A stretch of 53,713 nucleotides of DNA from an uncultured Candidatus Melainabacteria bacterium (GCA_949902595.1 CATLDC010000013.1:1-53713), one strand, 5' to 3'. Counted from the first letter of the stretch, positions 34,745 to 44,167 are shown. Numbers and translations: made by a program. The notes: generated by a model from the letters alone, not told the origin.

Positions 34745-36949
34745 ATGAAGTACGCTTTAGTTTTAGTAAACATCAAGGGGCTGGGGGTTAAGACTTTTAG
34801 TTATTTAATTCCTGATGAAATGCGCGAAATTATCCAAATCGGGCAGGCTGTTCTGGTGCCGTTCGGGCGTCAGGGGCTTATTAACGCGTTTGTGGTCGGG
34901 TTTTCTGATTATTTGCCGGGCGAGTTTAAAGCAAAAAAGATTAACAAAATCCTTGATGAGACCCCGCTTTTTTCACTAAAATACCTGAAGCTTCTGGAAT
35001 GGGTTGCAAACTACTACTGCACAGATTTTGTGACGGTCTTAAATGCAGCGCTCCCTATGAAGTTAATCGAGAAAAACGCAAAAGTCGAGCAATCCGTATC
35101 GCTTATCAAGGAGGATGGCGAAGGTTTGACAAAGCGTCAAAAGGAGATTCTTGCGCTCCTGAAAGAGCGCGGCAAGTCTTCGCTCATTGAGTTTGAAGAA
35201 ATCGCCAAAACTACACGCGCAACAATGAAAAAGCTTGCAGAGGCTGGTTTTGTCAAATTCGAAACAGAGTACATTTACAGAAATCCGCTTTCAATATTCA
35301 AGGATGTGGAAGTTGAGCCGCTGTTTGAGCTTGCAGGAGAGCAAATCACGGCGTATGGAGGCATAAAATCAAAAATGCGTTCCCAGAACCCGATTCTACT
35401 TCACGGTGTTACGGCTTCCGGCAAGACAGAAGTCTATTTCAAGCTAATAAAAGACGTCATTGATTCCGGCAAAAACGTGCTTTTTCTGGCACCGGAAATT
35501 GCGCTTGCGTCCCAGCTTACAAAGCGGCTTGCGCGAAAATTCGGGATAAGAGATGTTGCAATCTGGCACAGCAGCATTTCTGACGGTGAAAAATACGATG
35601 TGTGGCAGAGGTTATTCAAAAACGAGATAAAAATTCTTGCGGGCGCGCGTTCTGCCGTGTTTGCGCCGTTGCAGAACATTGGTTTAATAATAATTGACGA
35701 GGAGCACGAAAGTGCTTACAAGCAGACAAACCCTGCGCCGCGCTACGACGCGCGCGTCGTAGCGCGGCGCCTTGCCCAGTTCCATCAGGCACCTTTACTT
35801 TTAGGCTCGGCAACTCCGGATATTTCGACTTATTATTACGCAACCAATAACAACAATCTTTTTGAGATGCGCAAGCGATTTAACAACTCGCCGCTTGCAA
35901 AGCCGCAGGTTATTAACATGCAGGAATACGGCAAGGCGTCATACAGAGGTATCATCTCAAAGCCCCTGCAAACAGAAATCACAGAGACTCTGGAGCGCGG
36001 GCAGCAGGTAATTCTTTTGATGAACCGCCGCGGGTATTCGACTTACACCCAATGCAAGTGTTGCGGAACAGTGATAGAGTGTTCGGACTGTTCAATCCCG
36101 ATGATCTGGCATGCAAGTGTCAAAAAGCTCAAGTGTCATTACTGCAACAAAGAGATGAGTTTTCCGGATTACTGTCCGCAATGCGGAAGTGACGCGCTTT
36201 CGACTTCCGGAGTCGGAACCCAGAAAATCGAGCTTCTAATAAAAGAGCTTTATCCTGACGCGCGGGTTGAGCGGATTGACAGCGACATTTTGACCCGAAA
36301 AAACGCGCACATTGAGCTTTTATCCAAATTTCAGAAAAAGGAAATCGACATTCTGGTTGGCACCCAGATGATTGCAAAGGGTTTGGACAACCCGAACGTA
36401 ACCCTTGTAGGTGTATTGAGTGCGGATTCAGGTTTCAACATCCCTGATTTTCGCGCATCAGAGCGCGGGTTCCAGCTTCTTACGCAGGTAGCCGGGCGTG
36501 CCGGGCGCGGGGAGTTCAAAGGAAAGGTTTTATTCCAGACTTACAATCCAGATTATTATGCCTTTCAGACCGCCAAGGCGCAGGATTACGAGAAGTTTTT
36601 TGAGACAGAAATAAAAGCGCGTCAGGAGTTTGACTACCCGCCGTTCAGTCAGATTGTGCGTTTGATACTTTCTTCGCAGAACAATTTCCGTGCTGAAAAA
36701 TCCGCAATGGAGATTGCTTTAAGGCTTTCCACAATGACAGAAAAATTCGGGTTTACAGAGTATCTTGAAACGCTCGGGCCAACTCCGTGTGTGATAGAGA
36801 AGTTAAACGGCTACTACCGGTTTCAGATTCTTATCAAGAACAAGCTTTCTCAAAAGGGGCATGATTTTATCTCGAAATTCCTGAGCAAGATTACGCTTCC
36901 GAAGGACATAAAGCTTGCAATTGACGTTGACCCGTTGGATATTTTGTAA
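34745..36949 (+). CDS. priA: Primosomal replication restart helicase PriA
   Basis: 734 aa from the ATG at 34745 (MKYALVLVNIKGLGVKTFSY). N-terminal DNA-binding domain, then the helicase core with GVTASGKTEVY (Walker A, near 222) and DEEHESAYKQ, and a cysteine cluster CKCC...CSDC...CHYC...CPQC binding two zincs (residues ~440-485). GTQMIAKGLDNPNVTLVG and QVAGRAGRGEFKG are C-terminal helicase motifs. PriA reloads the replisome at stalled forks. A 36-bp perfect palindrome lies in the coding sequence at 35735. Pif1 and PriA sit back to back as two fork-repair helicases. Confidence 0.97.
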   Translation: MKYALVLVNIKGLGVKTFSYLIPDEMREIIQIGQAVLVPFGRQGLINAFVVGFSDYLPGEFKAKKINKILDETPLFSLKYLKLLEWVANYYCTDFVTVLNAALPMKLIEKNAKVEQSVSLIKEDGEGLTKRQKEILALLKERGKSSLIEFEEIAKTTRATMKKLAEAGFVKFETEYIYRNPLSIFKDVEVEPLFELAGEQITAYGGIKSKMRSQNPILLHGVTASGKTEVYFKLIKDVIDSGKNVLFLAPEIALASQLTKRLARKFGIRDVAIWHSSISDGEKYDVWQRLFKNEIKILAGARSAVFAPLQNIGLIIIDEEHESAYKQTNPAPRYDARVVARRLAQFHQAPLLLGSATPDISTYYYATNNNNLFEMRKRFNNSPLAKPQVINMQEYGKASYRGIISKPLQTEITETLERGQQVILLMNRRGYSTYTQCKCCGTVIECSDCSIPMIWHASVKKLKCHYCNKEMSFPDYCPQCGSDALSTSGVGTQKIELLIKELYPDARVERIDSDILTRKNAHIELLSKFQKKEIDILVGTQMIAKGLDNPNVTLVGVLSADSGFNIPDFRASERGFQLLTQVAGRAGRGEFKGKVLFQTYNPDYYAFQTAKAQDYEKFFETEIKARQEFDYPPFSQIVRLILSSQNNFRAEKSAMEIALRLSTMTEKFGFTEYLETLGPTPCVIEKLNGYYRFQILIKNKLSQKGHDFISKFLSKITLPKDIKLAIDVDPLDIL
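35735..35770. repeat. 36-bp perfect palindrome within priA
   Basis: GCGCCGCGCTACGACGCG followed by its exact reverse complement. It encodes residues just after the DEEH motif and is much richer in G+C than its surroundings. Confidence 0.8.
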
Positions 36950-36953
36950 CAAT

Positions 36954-36987
36954 AAAAAAAGCTCTGCAATTTCTTGCAGAGCTTTTT
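36954..36987. terminator. Bidirectional terminator between priA and pckA
   Basis: AAAAAAAGCTCTGCAA, a 4-nt loop, then TTGCAGAGCTTTTT. Convergent genes end on both sides. Confidence 0.85.
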
Positions 36988-37002
36988 ACTAAATCTATGC
37001 TA

Positions 37003-38601
37003 CTAAACGTTAGCAACAGCCTTAGGACCAGCGTTAACGATTTCTGCCGGCATGTTTGGATACTTAGATGAGAAGTTATCAGCAAACATTTGAGCAAGCT
37101 TGTTAGCATTAGCATCATAAGCAGCTTTATCAGCCCACAGACCGCGTGCATCAAGCATTTCATCAGGAACGCCAGGGCAAGATGTAGGATAATCTACATT
37201 GAATACATCGTGGTGTTTGAATTCGATTGAATCAAATGAACCGTTCAATGCAGCTGTTACCATAGCTCTTGTGTAAGCAAGTTTCATTCTCTTAGCACCC
37301 ATAGAAGCGCTTCCGCCTGCCCATCCTGTGTTTACTAAGTAAACCTTAGTACCGTACTGGTCAAGCTTGTCACCCAACATCTTAGCGTAAACAGAAGCAT
37401 CCATTGGCATGAATGGTTCGCCGAACAATGTTGAGAATGTAGGTTGAGGTTCTGTAACGCCTCTTTCTGTACCAGCAAGCTTAGAAGTGAAGCCTGTTAC
37501 AAAGTGGTACATAGCAGCGTTTTTGTCCAATCTTGAAATTGGAGGCAATACGCCGAATGCGTCAGCTGTCAAGAACACAACAACTTTTGGAATACCGCCC
37601 ATTGAAGGGATTTGAGCGTTATCAATGTATTCGATAGGGTAACCTACACGAGTGTTTTCAGTTAATGAACCGTCGTTGAAATCAAATTCTCTTGTTTCAG
37701 GGTCCATAACAACGTTTTCTACCAAAGAACCAAACTTGATAGCGTTGTAGATATCAGGTTCGTGTTCTGGGTCAAGGTTGATACATTTTGCATAGCATCC
37801 GCCTTCGAAGTTGAAAACGCCATCAGGAGACCAGCCGTGTTCGTCGTCACCGATTAATTTACGGTTAGGGTCTGCTGATAAAGTTGTTTTACCTGTACCT
37901 GAAAGACCAAAGAATACAGCTGTTTCACCTGTTGCAGGGTCCATGTTAGCTGAACAGTGCATTGGAAGAACATTCTTCTTAGTCATAACATAGTTCATAG
38001 TAGCGAATACAGATTTCTTGATTTCGCCTGAGTATTGAGAACCGCAGATGATGATTTCATGAGCTTCGTAATCGATTGCGATACAAGCTTCTGAGTTTAC
38101 GCCATCAACTTCAGGGTCGCATTTGAAACCAGGAGCACAAAGAATTGTGTAGTCAGCTTCACCGTAGCTAGCCAATTCTTCTGCTGTTGGTCTGATTAAC
38201 AATTGATGAATGAACAAGTTTTGGCTTGCCATTTCGTTGATTACTCTGAATTTTTGAGTGTATTTTTTATCAGCACCAGCAAAACCATCGAAGATGAATA
38301 CTTCTCTGTTTTGCAAGTAAGCAGCGATTTTACCCTTGATTGAGTTGAATGCTTCTCTGCTGATTGGTCTGTTTACTTTACCCCAGGCAATGTCATTGTG
38401 GATAGATTCTGTATCAACAATGAATTTATCCTTAGGTGAACGACCTGTGTATTTACCAGTTGTAACAACCAATGCACCTGTGTTTGACAAAGTACCTTCG
38501 CCCAAACGAAGAGCAGCTTCTGTCAATTGTGCAGGAGTTAGGTTGCGGTAAACAGCTTTTGGTCCGATAATACCAAATTTTTCGATTCCGTATGTTTCCA
38601 T
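37003..38601 (-). CDS. pckA: Phosphoenolpyruvate carboxykinase (ATP)
   Basis: 532 aa from the ATG at 38601 (METYGIEKFGI), which has AAGGAGG upstream; an upstream in-frame ATG adds 20 unsupported residues. RSPKDKFIVD binds substrate, GLSGTGKTTLS is the P-loop, DDEHGWSPDGVFNFEGGCYAK the metal and PEP site. ATP-type PEPCK converts oxaloacetate to PEP and CO2. In gut fermenters it often runs the other way to fix CO2. Monocistronic; the codon usage is like that of the ribosomal-protein genes, which suggests high expression. Confidence 0.97.
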   Translation of the reverse strand: METYGIEKFGIIGPKAVYRNLTPAQLTEAALRLGEGTLSNTGALVVTTGKYTGRSPKDKFIVDTESIHNDIAWGKVNRPISREAFNSIKGKIAAYLQNREVFIFDGFAGADKKYTQKFRVINEMASQNLFIHQLLIRPTAEELASYGEADYTILCAPGFKCDPEVDGVNSEACIAIDYEAHEIIICGSQYSGEIKKSVFATMNYVMTKKNVLPMHCSANMDPATGETAVFFGLSGTGKTTLSADPNRKLIGDDEHGWSPDGVFNFEGGCYAKCINLDPEHEPDIYNAIKFGSLVENVVMDPETREFDFNDGSLTENTRVGYPIEYIDNAQIPSMGGIPKVVVFLTADAFGVLPPISRLDKNAAMYHFVTGFTSKLAGTERGVTEPQPTFSTLFGEPFMPMDASVYAKMLGDKLDQYGTKVYLVNTGWAGGSASMGAKRMKLAYTRAMVTAALNGSFDSIEFKHHDVFNVDYPTSCPGVPDEMLDARGLWADKAAYDANANKLAQMFADNFSSKYPNMPAEIVNAGPKAVANV

Positions 38602-38685
38602 AATATAGCTTCCTCCTTTTTCAAAGCTCTTATATATACACGAAAATTGTATTACAAACACTTAAAAAAGACAAGCTGTATTTCA

Positions 38686-40311
38686 CTATTTTACGAGCAT
38701 GGAATACATTTGAGCACGTTTCTTCTGCACATCCGGATTGGCAAGATAATCCTCGTATCTCATCTGATAATTCAAATATCCGTTTGGCGTAATCTCAATA
38801 ATCCTGTCAGCTACAGTGTTTATGAACTGGTAATCCTGCGAAGTAAACAAAACAGAGCCTGTGTAATCAATAAGCGCGTTGTTTAACGATGTAATCGCCT
38901 CCAAATCAAGGTGGTTGGTAGGCTCGTCAAACAAAAGCACGTTTGATTCTTCAATCATTGTTTTTGCAAACATGCAGCGAACTTTCTCACCGCCTGAAAG
39001 CACTTTTACGCACTTTTCAGCATCCTCTCCGGAGAAAAGCATTCTTCCCAGATACCCTCTTAAAAAGCTTATATGCTGCTCCTGAGAATACTGCGCAAGC
39101 CACTGGATAAGATTTTTATCAGTGTCAAAAAACTCATTGTTGTCCTTAGGGCAATAAGAATGAGTAGCTGTAACACCCCAAGTTACAGAGCCCTCATCCG
39201 GCTCCAGCTTGCCTTCCAGAATCTCAAAAAGCGCAGTGATTGCGTGCTGGTTTTTGGAGATAAACGCAATTTTTTCGCCCTGACGAACATCAAAAGACAA
39301 AGCTTTTATTAAAAGCTCGTCGTTTAAGCTCTTTTTTAGTCCCTGAACAGTCAAGACATCTTTGCCAGGCATTTTTGAGTACTTGAAGTAAATGCTAGGA
39401 TATTTTCTTGTTGAAGGTTTAATATCTTCAAGCGTAAGTTTTTCCAGCATGTTCTTTCTGGATGTTGCCTGTTTTGCCTTGGAAGCGTTTGCGCTAAACC
39501 TTGCAATGAATTTTCTAAACTCTTCAGCTTTTTCTTCCAGCTTCTTGTTGCGCTCTTCTTTTTGTTTCATAATCAAAGCGCTTGCCTGAGTCCAGAACGA
39601 GTAGTTTCCGGTATAGAGCTGGATGTTTCTGAAATCAATATCCGCAATATGGGTACAGATTCTGTCCAAAAATTTTCTGTCGTGCGAAACAACGATTACT
39701 GTGTTAGGAAAATCAATCAAAAAGTCTTCCAGCCACGTAATTGTCGCCAAATCAAGGTGGTTTGTAGGTTCGTCCAGCAGCAGAATATCAGGGGTGCCGA
39801 ACAGAGCCTGTGCAAGAAGAACACGGACTTTTTCGCTGCCTGAAAGGTCTTTCATCTGTGCATAATGAAGTTCTTGCGGGATACCCAAATCGTTCAGCAA
39901 AGAAGAAGCATTCGGTTCAGCCTGCCAGCCGTCCATTTCTGCAAATTCTGTTTCCAAATCAGCAACTCTGATTCCGTCTTCGTCGTTAAAATCCGGTTTC
40001 ATGTAGAGTGCGTCTTTTTCCTTCATAACATCATAGAGATGTTTGTGTCCCATAATAACCGTATCAATTGCGGTAAATTCATCGAACTCAAAGTGGTTTT
40101 GCTTCAAGACCGCAATTCTCTGGCCTTTTTTGATATGCACCTGCCCGCTTGTAGGTTCCAAATCGCCTGAAAGGACTTTCAGGAAGGTACTTTTTCCCGC
40201 GCCGTTTGCACCAATAAGTCCGTAGCAGTTCCCCTGGGCAAATTTTATATTAACATTTTCAAATAGTGCTTCCGTTCCAAAACGTACTGTTAAATTTTCT
40301 GTTGTAATCAT
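38686..40311 (-). CDS. ABC-F family ATPase, YbiT-like
   Basis: 541 aa, two ATPase domains joined by a charged linker (MKQKEERNKKLEEKAEEF, residues ~245-290), no membrane segments. Domain 1 has GLIGANGAGKS (near 35) and LLLDEPTNHLDL; its signature reads LSGSEKVRVL instead of LSGGQ. Domain 2 keeps LSGGEKVRC and LLFDEPTNHLDLE, but its Walker A is degenerate (AFISKNQHAIT), as in other YbiT-type proteins. ABC-F proteins act on ribosomes in translation control or antibiotic protection. The start at 40311 is chosen over an ATG seven codons upstream because homology begins at MITTENLTVRFG. A palindromic element lies just upstream. Confidence 0.9.
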   Translation of the reverse strand: MITTENLTVRFGTEALFENVNIKFAQGNCYGLIGANGAGKSTFLKVLSGDLEPTSGQVHIKKGQRIAVLKQNHFEFDEFTAIDTVIMGHKHLYDVMKEKDALYMKPDFNDEDGIRVADLETEFAEMDGWQAEPNASSLLNDLGIPQELHYAQMKDLSGSEKVRVLLAQALFGTPDILLLDEPTNHLDLATITWLEDFLIDFPNTVIVVSHDRKFLDRICTHIADIDFRNIQLYTGNYSFWTQASALIMKQKEERNKKLEEKAEEFRKFIARFSANASKAKQATSRKNMLEKLTLEDIKPSTRKYPSIYFKYSKMPGKDVLTVQGLKKSLNDELLIKALSFDVRQGEKIAFISKNQHAITALFEILEGKLEPDEGSVTWGVTATHSYCPKDNNEFFDTDKNLIQWLAQYSQEQHISFLRGYLGRMLFSGEDAEKCVKVLSGGEKVRCMFAKTMIEESNVLLFDEPTNHLDLEAITSLNNALIDYTGSVLFTSQDYQFINTVADRIIEITPNGYLNYQMRYEDYLANPDVQKKRAQMYSMLVK

Positions 40312-40336
40312 AGTTTTATAAGCATAACACAAAAAG

Positions 40337-40372
40337 ACGAATGTAACACAATACCCATTCTGTTACATTCGT
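40337..40372. repeat. Palindromic element (left copy) before the ABC-F gene
   Basis: Arms ACGAATGTAACA and TGTTACATTCGT around the 12-nt centre CAATACCCATTC. The inner 28 nt (40341-40368) are the exact reverse complement of 40684-40711. Could be an operator, an RNA leader hairpin, or a recombination site. Confidence 0.75.
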
Positions 40373-40439
40373 ACTAATATATACGGCACAAATTTAGAAA
40401 ACTTTAGGGTTTGCGGATAAATTGTTACAAAAGTTCATA

Positions 40440-40680
40440 AACCAACTCCCTCGCCTAGGGGGTAAAATAAGCTTGTAGTCTTGAATTTAGGCTACTCCGC
40501 CGGTTGAAAAAGGAGAGGGTTGGGGTGATGGAGCAATCCCTTGTCTGGCGCTTGTTGTACCCCACCCTAGCCCTCCCCATCCAGGGAGGGAACGCGCTCA
40601 ACTTGTAGTCTCAAAACCAGCTAAAAAGCGCCAAGCCTGTAGGCTCTATCCCAACCGGGCGGAGCCCCCATACATTTACC
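40440..40680. repeat. Intergenic repeat region of CCCTCNCC/GGGAGGG type
   Basis: The 438-nt gap from 40312 to 40749 has no gene. Between the two palindromic copies it contains complementary G- and C-rich stretches (GGAGAGGGTTGGGGTG and CCCCACCCTAGCCCTCCC, plus CCAGGGAGGG) that would fold into long stems. Similar to the repeats at 23440 and 31655. Confidence 0.5.
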
Positions 40681-40714
40681 CCCATGTAACAGAATGGGTA
40701 TTGTGTTACATGGG
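40681..40714. repeat. Palindromic element (right copy) before the unknown gene
   Basis: Arms CCCATGTAACA and TGTTACATGGG around GAATGGGTATTG. The 28-nt core is in inverted orientation to the left copy, so both copies point the same way relative to their own downstream gene. The outermost bases differ between copies but stay self-complementary. Two further ATGTAAC half-sites follow. Confidence 0.75.
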
Positions 40715-40749
40715 ATGTAACTTAATGTAACAAAGAAAGGAGTTATGTT

Positions 40750-41499
40750 ATGGTAGATTTAAGCAAGGTATCCGGATGGGTACAAAAAGCTGTTGCTGAT
40801 ATTGCCGCGTTTGATGGCAATACAAGAAAAATTGATTCACAATCAGAAAAAAATGTTCTTTCCAGTCTGCTTGCAGGAAATCTAAGTAGTGAGGACAAAG
40901 AATACATTGAAGGTTTTATGCTTGCAAGGGGTGCTTCCAAAACACCTAAAGTTAACGGTAAAAACCCAGAAAAAAATACCGAACGCGCTGTGAAAACAGA
41001 ATTTGTTGGAACTTTGAATGCAGAAAACCAGACACAGATGGAAAAACTAAAATCCATGAATAAAAATATGGAAACTTTTTTTGACGAAAACGGAGAAGTT
41101 ATAAGATCAGTAATTACCGGAGAAAACGGAGAACAAACCAGTATTATTGATTATAAAAAATTAGATGACGGCACTGTAATAGGAGAACAAGAGACGAAAA
41201 ATCCTTGGGGCGGAACTGAAAAATGCAAATTTAAATATAACCCTGAAACCAAAGAATCTAAACTTCTGGAACATATATCACTTGATTCAAATGGCAAAGT
41301 GACTTATGAAAAACATACCGATGCCTTGGGCAATATAACAGAAAAATATCTCGCAGGTCCTAATGGTGAAACTTATGAACAAACAGTTGTTGACGGTAAA
41401 TTCAAAGGTATTGAGCGTGATGCTGATGGAAACATTATCAGAGAGCTGGAAGGAACTGCTGACAAAAATGGAAATGTTCAATTTCCTATAGATAAGTAG
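40750..41499 (+). CDS. Protein of unknown function with YD/MORN-like repeats
   Basis: 249 aa, no signal peptide. The N-terminal ~70 residues (VQKAVADIAAFDGNTRKIDSQ) are helical. The C-terminal half is a series of short strands with the pattern G-x-x-x-Y/F-E-x-x-x-D/N-x-x-G-N (FFDENGEVIRSVITGENGE, LDSNGKVTYEKHTDALGN, GPNGETYEQTVVDGK), resembling YD or toxin-type beta repeats. AAAGGAG lies 7 nt before the ATG. It is divergent from the ABC-F gene across the palindrome-bounded gap. Function unknown. Confidence 0.6.
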   Translation: MVDLSKVSGWVQKAVADIAAFDGNTRKIDSQSEKNVLSSLLAGNLSSEDKEYIEGFMLARGASKTPKVNGKNPEKNTERAVKTEFVGTLNAENQTQMEKLKSMNKNMETFFDENGEVIRSVITGENGEQTSIIDYKKLDDGTVIGEQETKNPWGGTEKCKFKYNPETKESKLLEHISLDSNGKVTYEKHTDALGNITEKYLAGPNGETYEQTVVDGKFKGIERDADGNIIRELEGTADKNGNVQFPIDK

Positions 41500-41531
41500 G
41501 GTGCGCACACTTGCGCACCATTAATATTCAT

Positions 41532-41558
41532 AAAAAAAGAGCCTTTCGGCTCTTTTTT
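41532..41558. terminator. Bidirectional terminator between the unknown gene and pilT
   Basis: AAAAAAAGAGCC-TTTC-GGCTCTTTTTT. Confidence 0.85.
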
Positions 41559-41559
41559 C

Positions 41560-42630
41560 TTAACTGTTTTGCAATCCGCGTTTGAACTCTTCCGGACGGC
41601 TTGAGCGGGCAAGCGCATCTTCCAGAGTGATTTTCTTTCTCATATACAAATCACGGAGTGACATTTCCAATGTCTGCATACCGAAACCGGAGTTGGTTTG
41701 CATTGTTGAGTAAATCTGTGCAGCCTTAGCTTCACGAATCAGGTTCGCAATCGCAGGGATTACAAGCATAACTTCCTGTGCCATTACACGACCGCTCTTA
41801 GAACCGTCTGCCTGAACAAGCGGAAGCAATGTTTGAGAGAATACAGCCACAAGCGAGTTGGAAAGCTGTACACGAACCTGCTGCTGCTGACCTTCAGGGA
41901 ATACGTCAATGATACGGTCAATTGTTTGTGAAGCAGATGAGGTGTGCAAAGTACCGAATACCAAGTGACCTGTTTCTGCTGCTGTAAGCGCCAATCTAAT
42001 TGTATCCAGGTCACGCATCTCACCTACAAGAATGATGTCCGGGTCTTCACGAAGCGCTGATTTAAGAGCGTTTGCAAAGCTTCTTGTATCCTGACCCAAT
42101 TCTCTCTGGTGGATGATTGAACGTTTTGACGGGTGGATAAACTCGATAGGGTCTTCGATTGTCAAAATGTGTTCTGATCTTGTTTCGTTAATGTAGTTAA
42201 TCATTGCAGCAAGGGTGGTTGATTTACCTGAACCAGTAGGCCCTGTTACAAGAACCAATCCGCGCGGTTTTTCCGCAATCTTTCTAACTGTATCGGAAAG
42301 TCCTAATTCCTTAAATGAAGGTACTTTTGATGCAATTACACGGAATGCGGCTGCATAATTTCCTCTGTCTTTATATATGTTTACACGGAAACGGCTTAAG
42401 CCCTGGATTCCGTATGAAAAGTCTAATTCCCAGTCTTGTTCAAGTTTACGTCTCTGTTCCTTGTTGAGCATAGGGAAAAGCAATAATTCAACTTCTTCCG
42501 GTTTAAGCGCCGGAACATCCATTCGCTGCAAATTACCGTCAATACGGACGACAGGCGGCAAACCAGCCGAGATGTGTAAGTCAGATCCTCTCTGTTTTAC
42601 AACAACTTCCAAATATTTCTCTATAAGCAT
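41560..42630 (-). CDS. pilT: Type IV pilus retraction ATPase PilT
   Basis: 356 aa from the ATG at 42630 (MLIEKYLEVVVKQRGSDLHI), which has GAGGG 7 nt upstream and matches the usual PilT start. An in-frame ATG at 42681 would add 17 residues. SDLHISAGLPP, GPTGSGKSTT (Walker A), EDPIEFIH, the GEMRDLDTIRLALTAAETGH region with Walker B, and the C-terminal FGMQTLEMSL identify PilT. It depolymerises pilin for twitching or attachment. No other pilus gene is in the window. Confidence 0.95.
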   Translation of the reverse strand: MLIEKYLEVVVKQRGSDLHISAGLPPVVRIDGNLQRMDVPALKPEEVELLLFPMLNKEQRRKLEQDWELDFSYGIQGLSRFRVNIYKDRGNYAAAFRVIASKVPSFKELGLSDTVRKIAEKPRGLVLVTGPTGSGKSTTLAAMINYINETRSEHILTIEDPIEFIHPSKRSIIHQRELGQDTRSFANALKSALREDPDIILVGEMRDLDTIRLALTAAETGHLVFGTLHTSSASQTIDRIIDVFPEGQQQQVRVQLSNSLVAVFSQTLLPLVQADGSKSGRVMAQEVMLVIPAIANLIREAKAAQIYSTMQTNSGFGMQTLEMSLRDLYMRKKITLEDALARSSRPEEFKRGLQNS

Positions 42631-42736
42631 TAAAAAGCCCTCATTCTTCATTTTTTCGGAGATTTTGGGAAAATCCGCCATCTCTTAAGCACTCTTATAC
42701 ATCAAAACTATATCATAAAACAAACATCTTGTAAAC

Positions 42737-44101
42737 TTATTTTGAGAGATATTCGTTGATTGCTTTTGCGGCTTTTTTCCCCGCACCCATTGCATTAATT
42801 GCATTGGAGGCACCTACAGGAGCTACATCTCCACCGGCATAAATTGCAGGAATTGATGTTTCTCTTGTTTCAGAATCAACTACAAAATAACCTTTTGAAT
42901 CCATGTCAAAATCAAGTCCGTCAAGATGAGCGGATTTTTGTATAATCGGATTCGGTCCTGTTCCGAGTGCAACGATAACGGTATCAACATCCAGTTCTAC
43001 ATATCTTCCCGTGCCGATTGGTTTGCGTCTTCCGGATTCATCAGGCTCGCCAAGCTCCATAATTTCAAATTTCATGCCGGCAACATATCCGTCTTTGCCG
43101 ATAATTTCACAAGGGGCATGAAGGAATTGGAAAATTACACCTTCTTCTTTTGCATGTCTGATTTCTTCCAGACGCGCAGGAAGTTCTGCTTCTGTTCTTC
43201 TATATACAATATAAACTTTTTCAAATCCTACACGAACAGCTGTTCTTGCTGCGTCCATCGCAACATTTCCCCCGCCAATGATTGCAGCAGATTTGCCGAC
43301 CTTAAGCGGAGTTGCAGACTCTTCATCATTAGCTTGCATTAAGTTTACACGGGTCAAAAACTCGTTTGCGGAAAATACGCCGTTAAGGTTTTCACCCGGA
43401 ATATTCATCATCTTTGGAAGCCCCGCGCCAGAGCAGATAAATATTGCATCAAAACCATCTTCTTTAAGCTGTTTTAGAGTTACAGACTTGCCCACAATAA
43501 CATTTTTTTCAAACTTAACGCCCATTGCTTTGAGGGATTCAATTTCTCTATCTAAAACTTTTCTTGGGAGTCTGAAAGGTGGAATACCGTATCTCAAAAC
43601 TCCGCCAAATTTATGCAGAGCTTCAAAAATAGTAACGTCATGTCCTGCTTTTCTTAAATCGGACGCAGCTGTTATACCAGCACAGCCTGAGCCGACAATC
43701 GCAACTTTTTTGCCTGTTGGAACGATTTCTGCCTGTTTTGGAGATGTATTATCGCCGACATATCTTTCCAAAGCCCCGATTGCAATTGATTCGCCTTTGA
43801 TTCCCAAAACGCAATTGCCTTCGCATTGTCTTTCCTGAGGGCAAACTCTGCCGCAAACAGACGGAAGCATGCTTGTTTGACGGATAATTTCACCGGCTTC
43901 ATCGAGTTTGTCTTCCTTTAGAGCCTTTATAAAATCAGGTATCTGGATATTAACAGGGCAGCCTTTTACGCATCTCGGGTTTTTGCAGGTCAGGCAGCGT
44001 TGTGCTTCCAGCTTCACCTGTTCCGGCGTAAGATTCTCTTCCACCGCCTCAAAGTTATGGCGGCGCTCCATTTTATCCTGTTCTTGCGGTCTCTGTCTCA
44101 T
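42737..44101 (-). CDS. GltD-like NADPH-dependent glutamate synthase small subunit/oxidoreductase
   Basis: 454 aa, start supported by AAGGAGA. N-terminal Fe-S region with CLTCKNPRCVKGCPV and CGRVCPQERQCEGNC, then an FAD site VAIVGSGCAGITAA, GVLRYGIPPFRLP and an NADPH site SAAIIGGGNVAMDAARTA. The C-terminal AIYAGGDVAP closes the flavin domain. This is the GltA/GltD class that passes electrons from NADPH to ferredoxin or a large subunit. The partner is absent, so it may be the stand-alone glutamate synthase form or an NfnB-like subunit. Confidence 0.88.
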   Translation of the reverse strand: MRQRPQEQDKMERRHNFEAVEENLTPEQVKLEAQRCLTCKNPRCVKGCPVNIQIPDFIKALKEDKLDEAGEIIRQTSMLPSVCGRVCPQERQCEGNCVLGIKGESIAIGALERYVGDNTSPKQAEIVPTGKKVAIVGSGCAGITAASDLRKAGHDVTIFEALHKFGGVLRYGIPPFRLPRKVLDREIESLKAMGVKFEKNVIVGKSVTLKQLKEDGFDAIFICSGAGLPKMMNIPGENLNGVFSANEFLTRVNLMQANDEESATPLKVGKSAAIIGGGNVAMDAARTAVRVGFEKVYIVYRRTEAELPARLEEIRHAKEEGVIFQFLHAPCEIIGKDGYVAGMKFEIMELGEPDESGRRKPIGTGRYVELDVDTVIVALGTGPNPIIQKSAHLDGLDFDMDSKGYFVVDSETRETSIPAIYAGGDVAPVGASNAINAMGAGKKAAKAINEYLSK

Positions 44102-44154
44102 AATAAGCTCTCCTTAGTTCTTAATATAAAGTATAACAAAAAAAGCTTTTATTG

Positions 44155-44160
44155 TATAAT
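44155..44160 (+). promoter_or_regulatory. -10 element of wecB, leaderless layout
   Basis: TATAAT directly preceded by TG; the ATG follows after 7 nt (AGAACTT). No ribosome-binding site in between and no strong -35. Confidence 0.6.
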
Positions 44161-44167
44161 AGAACTT

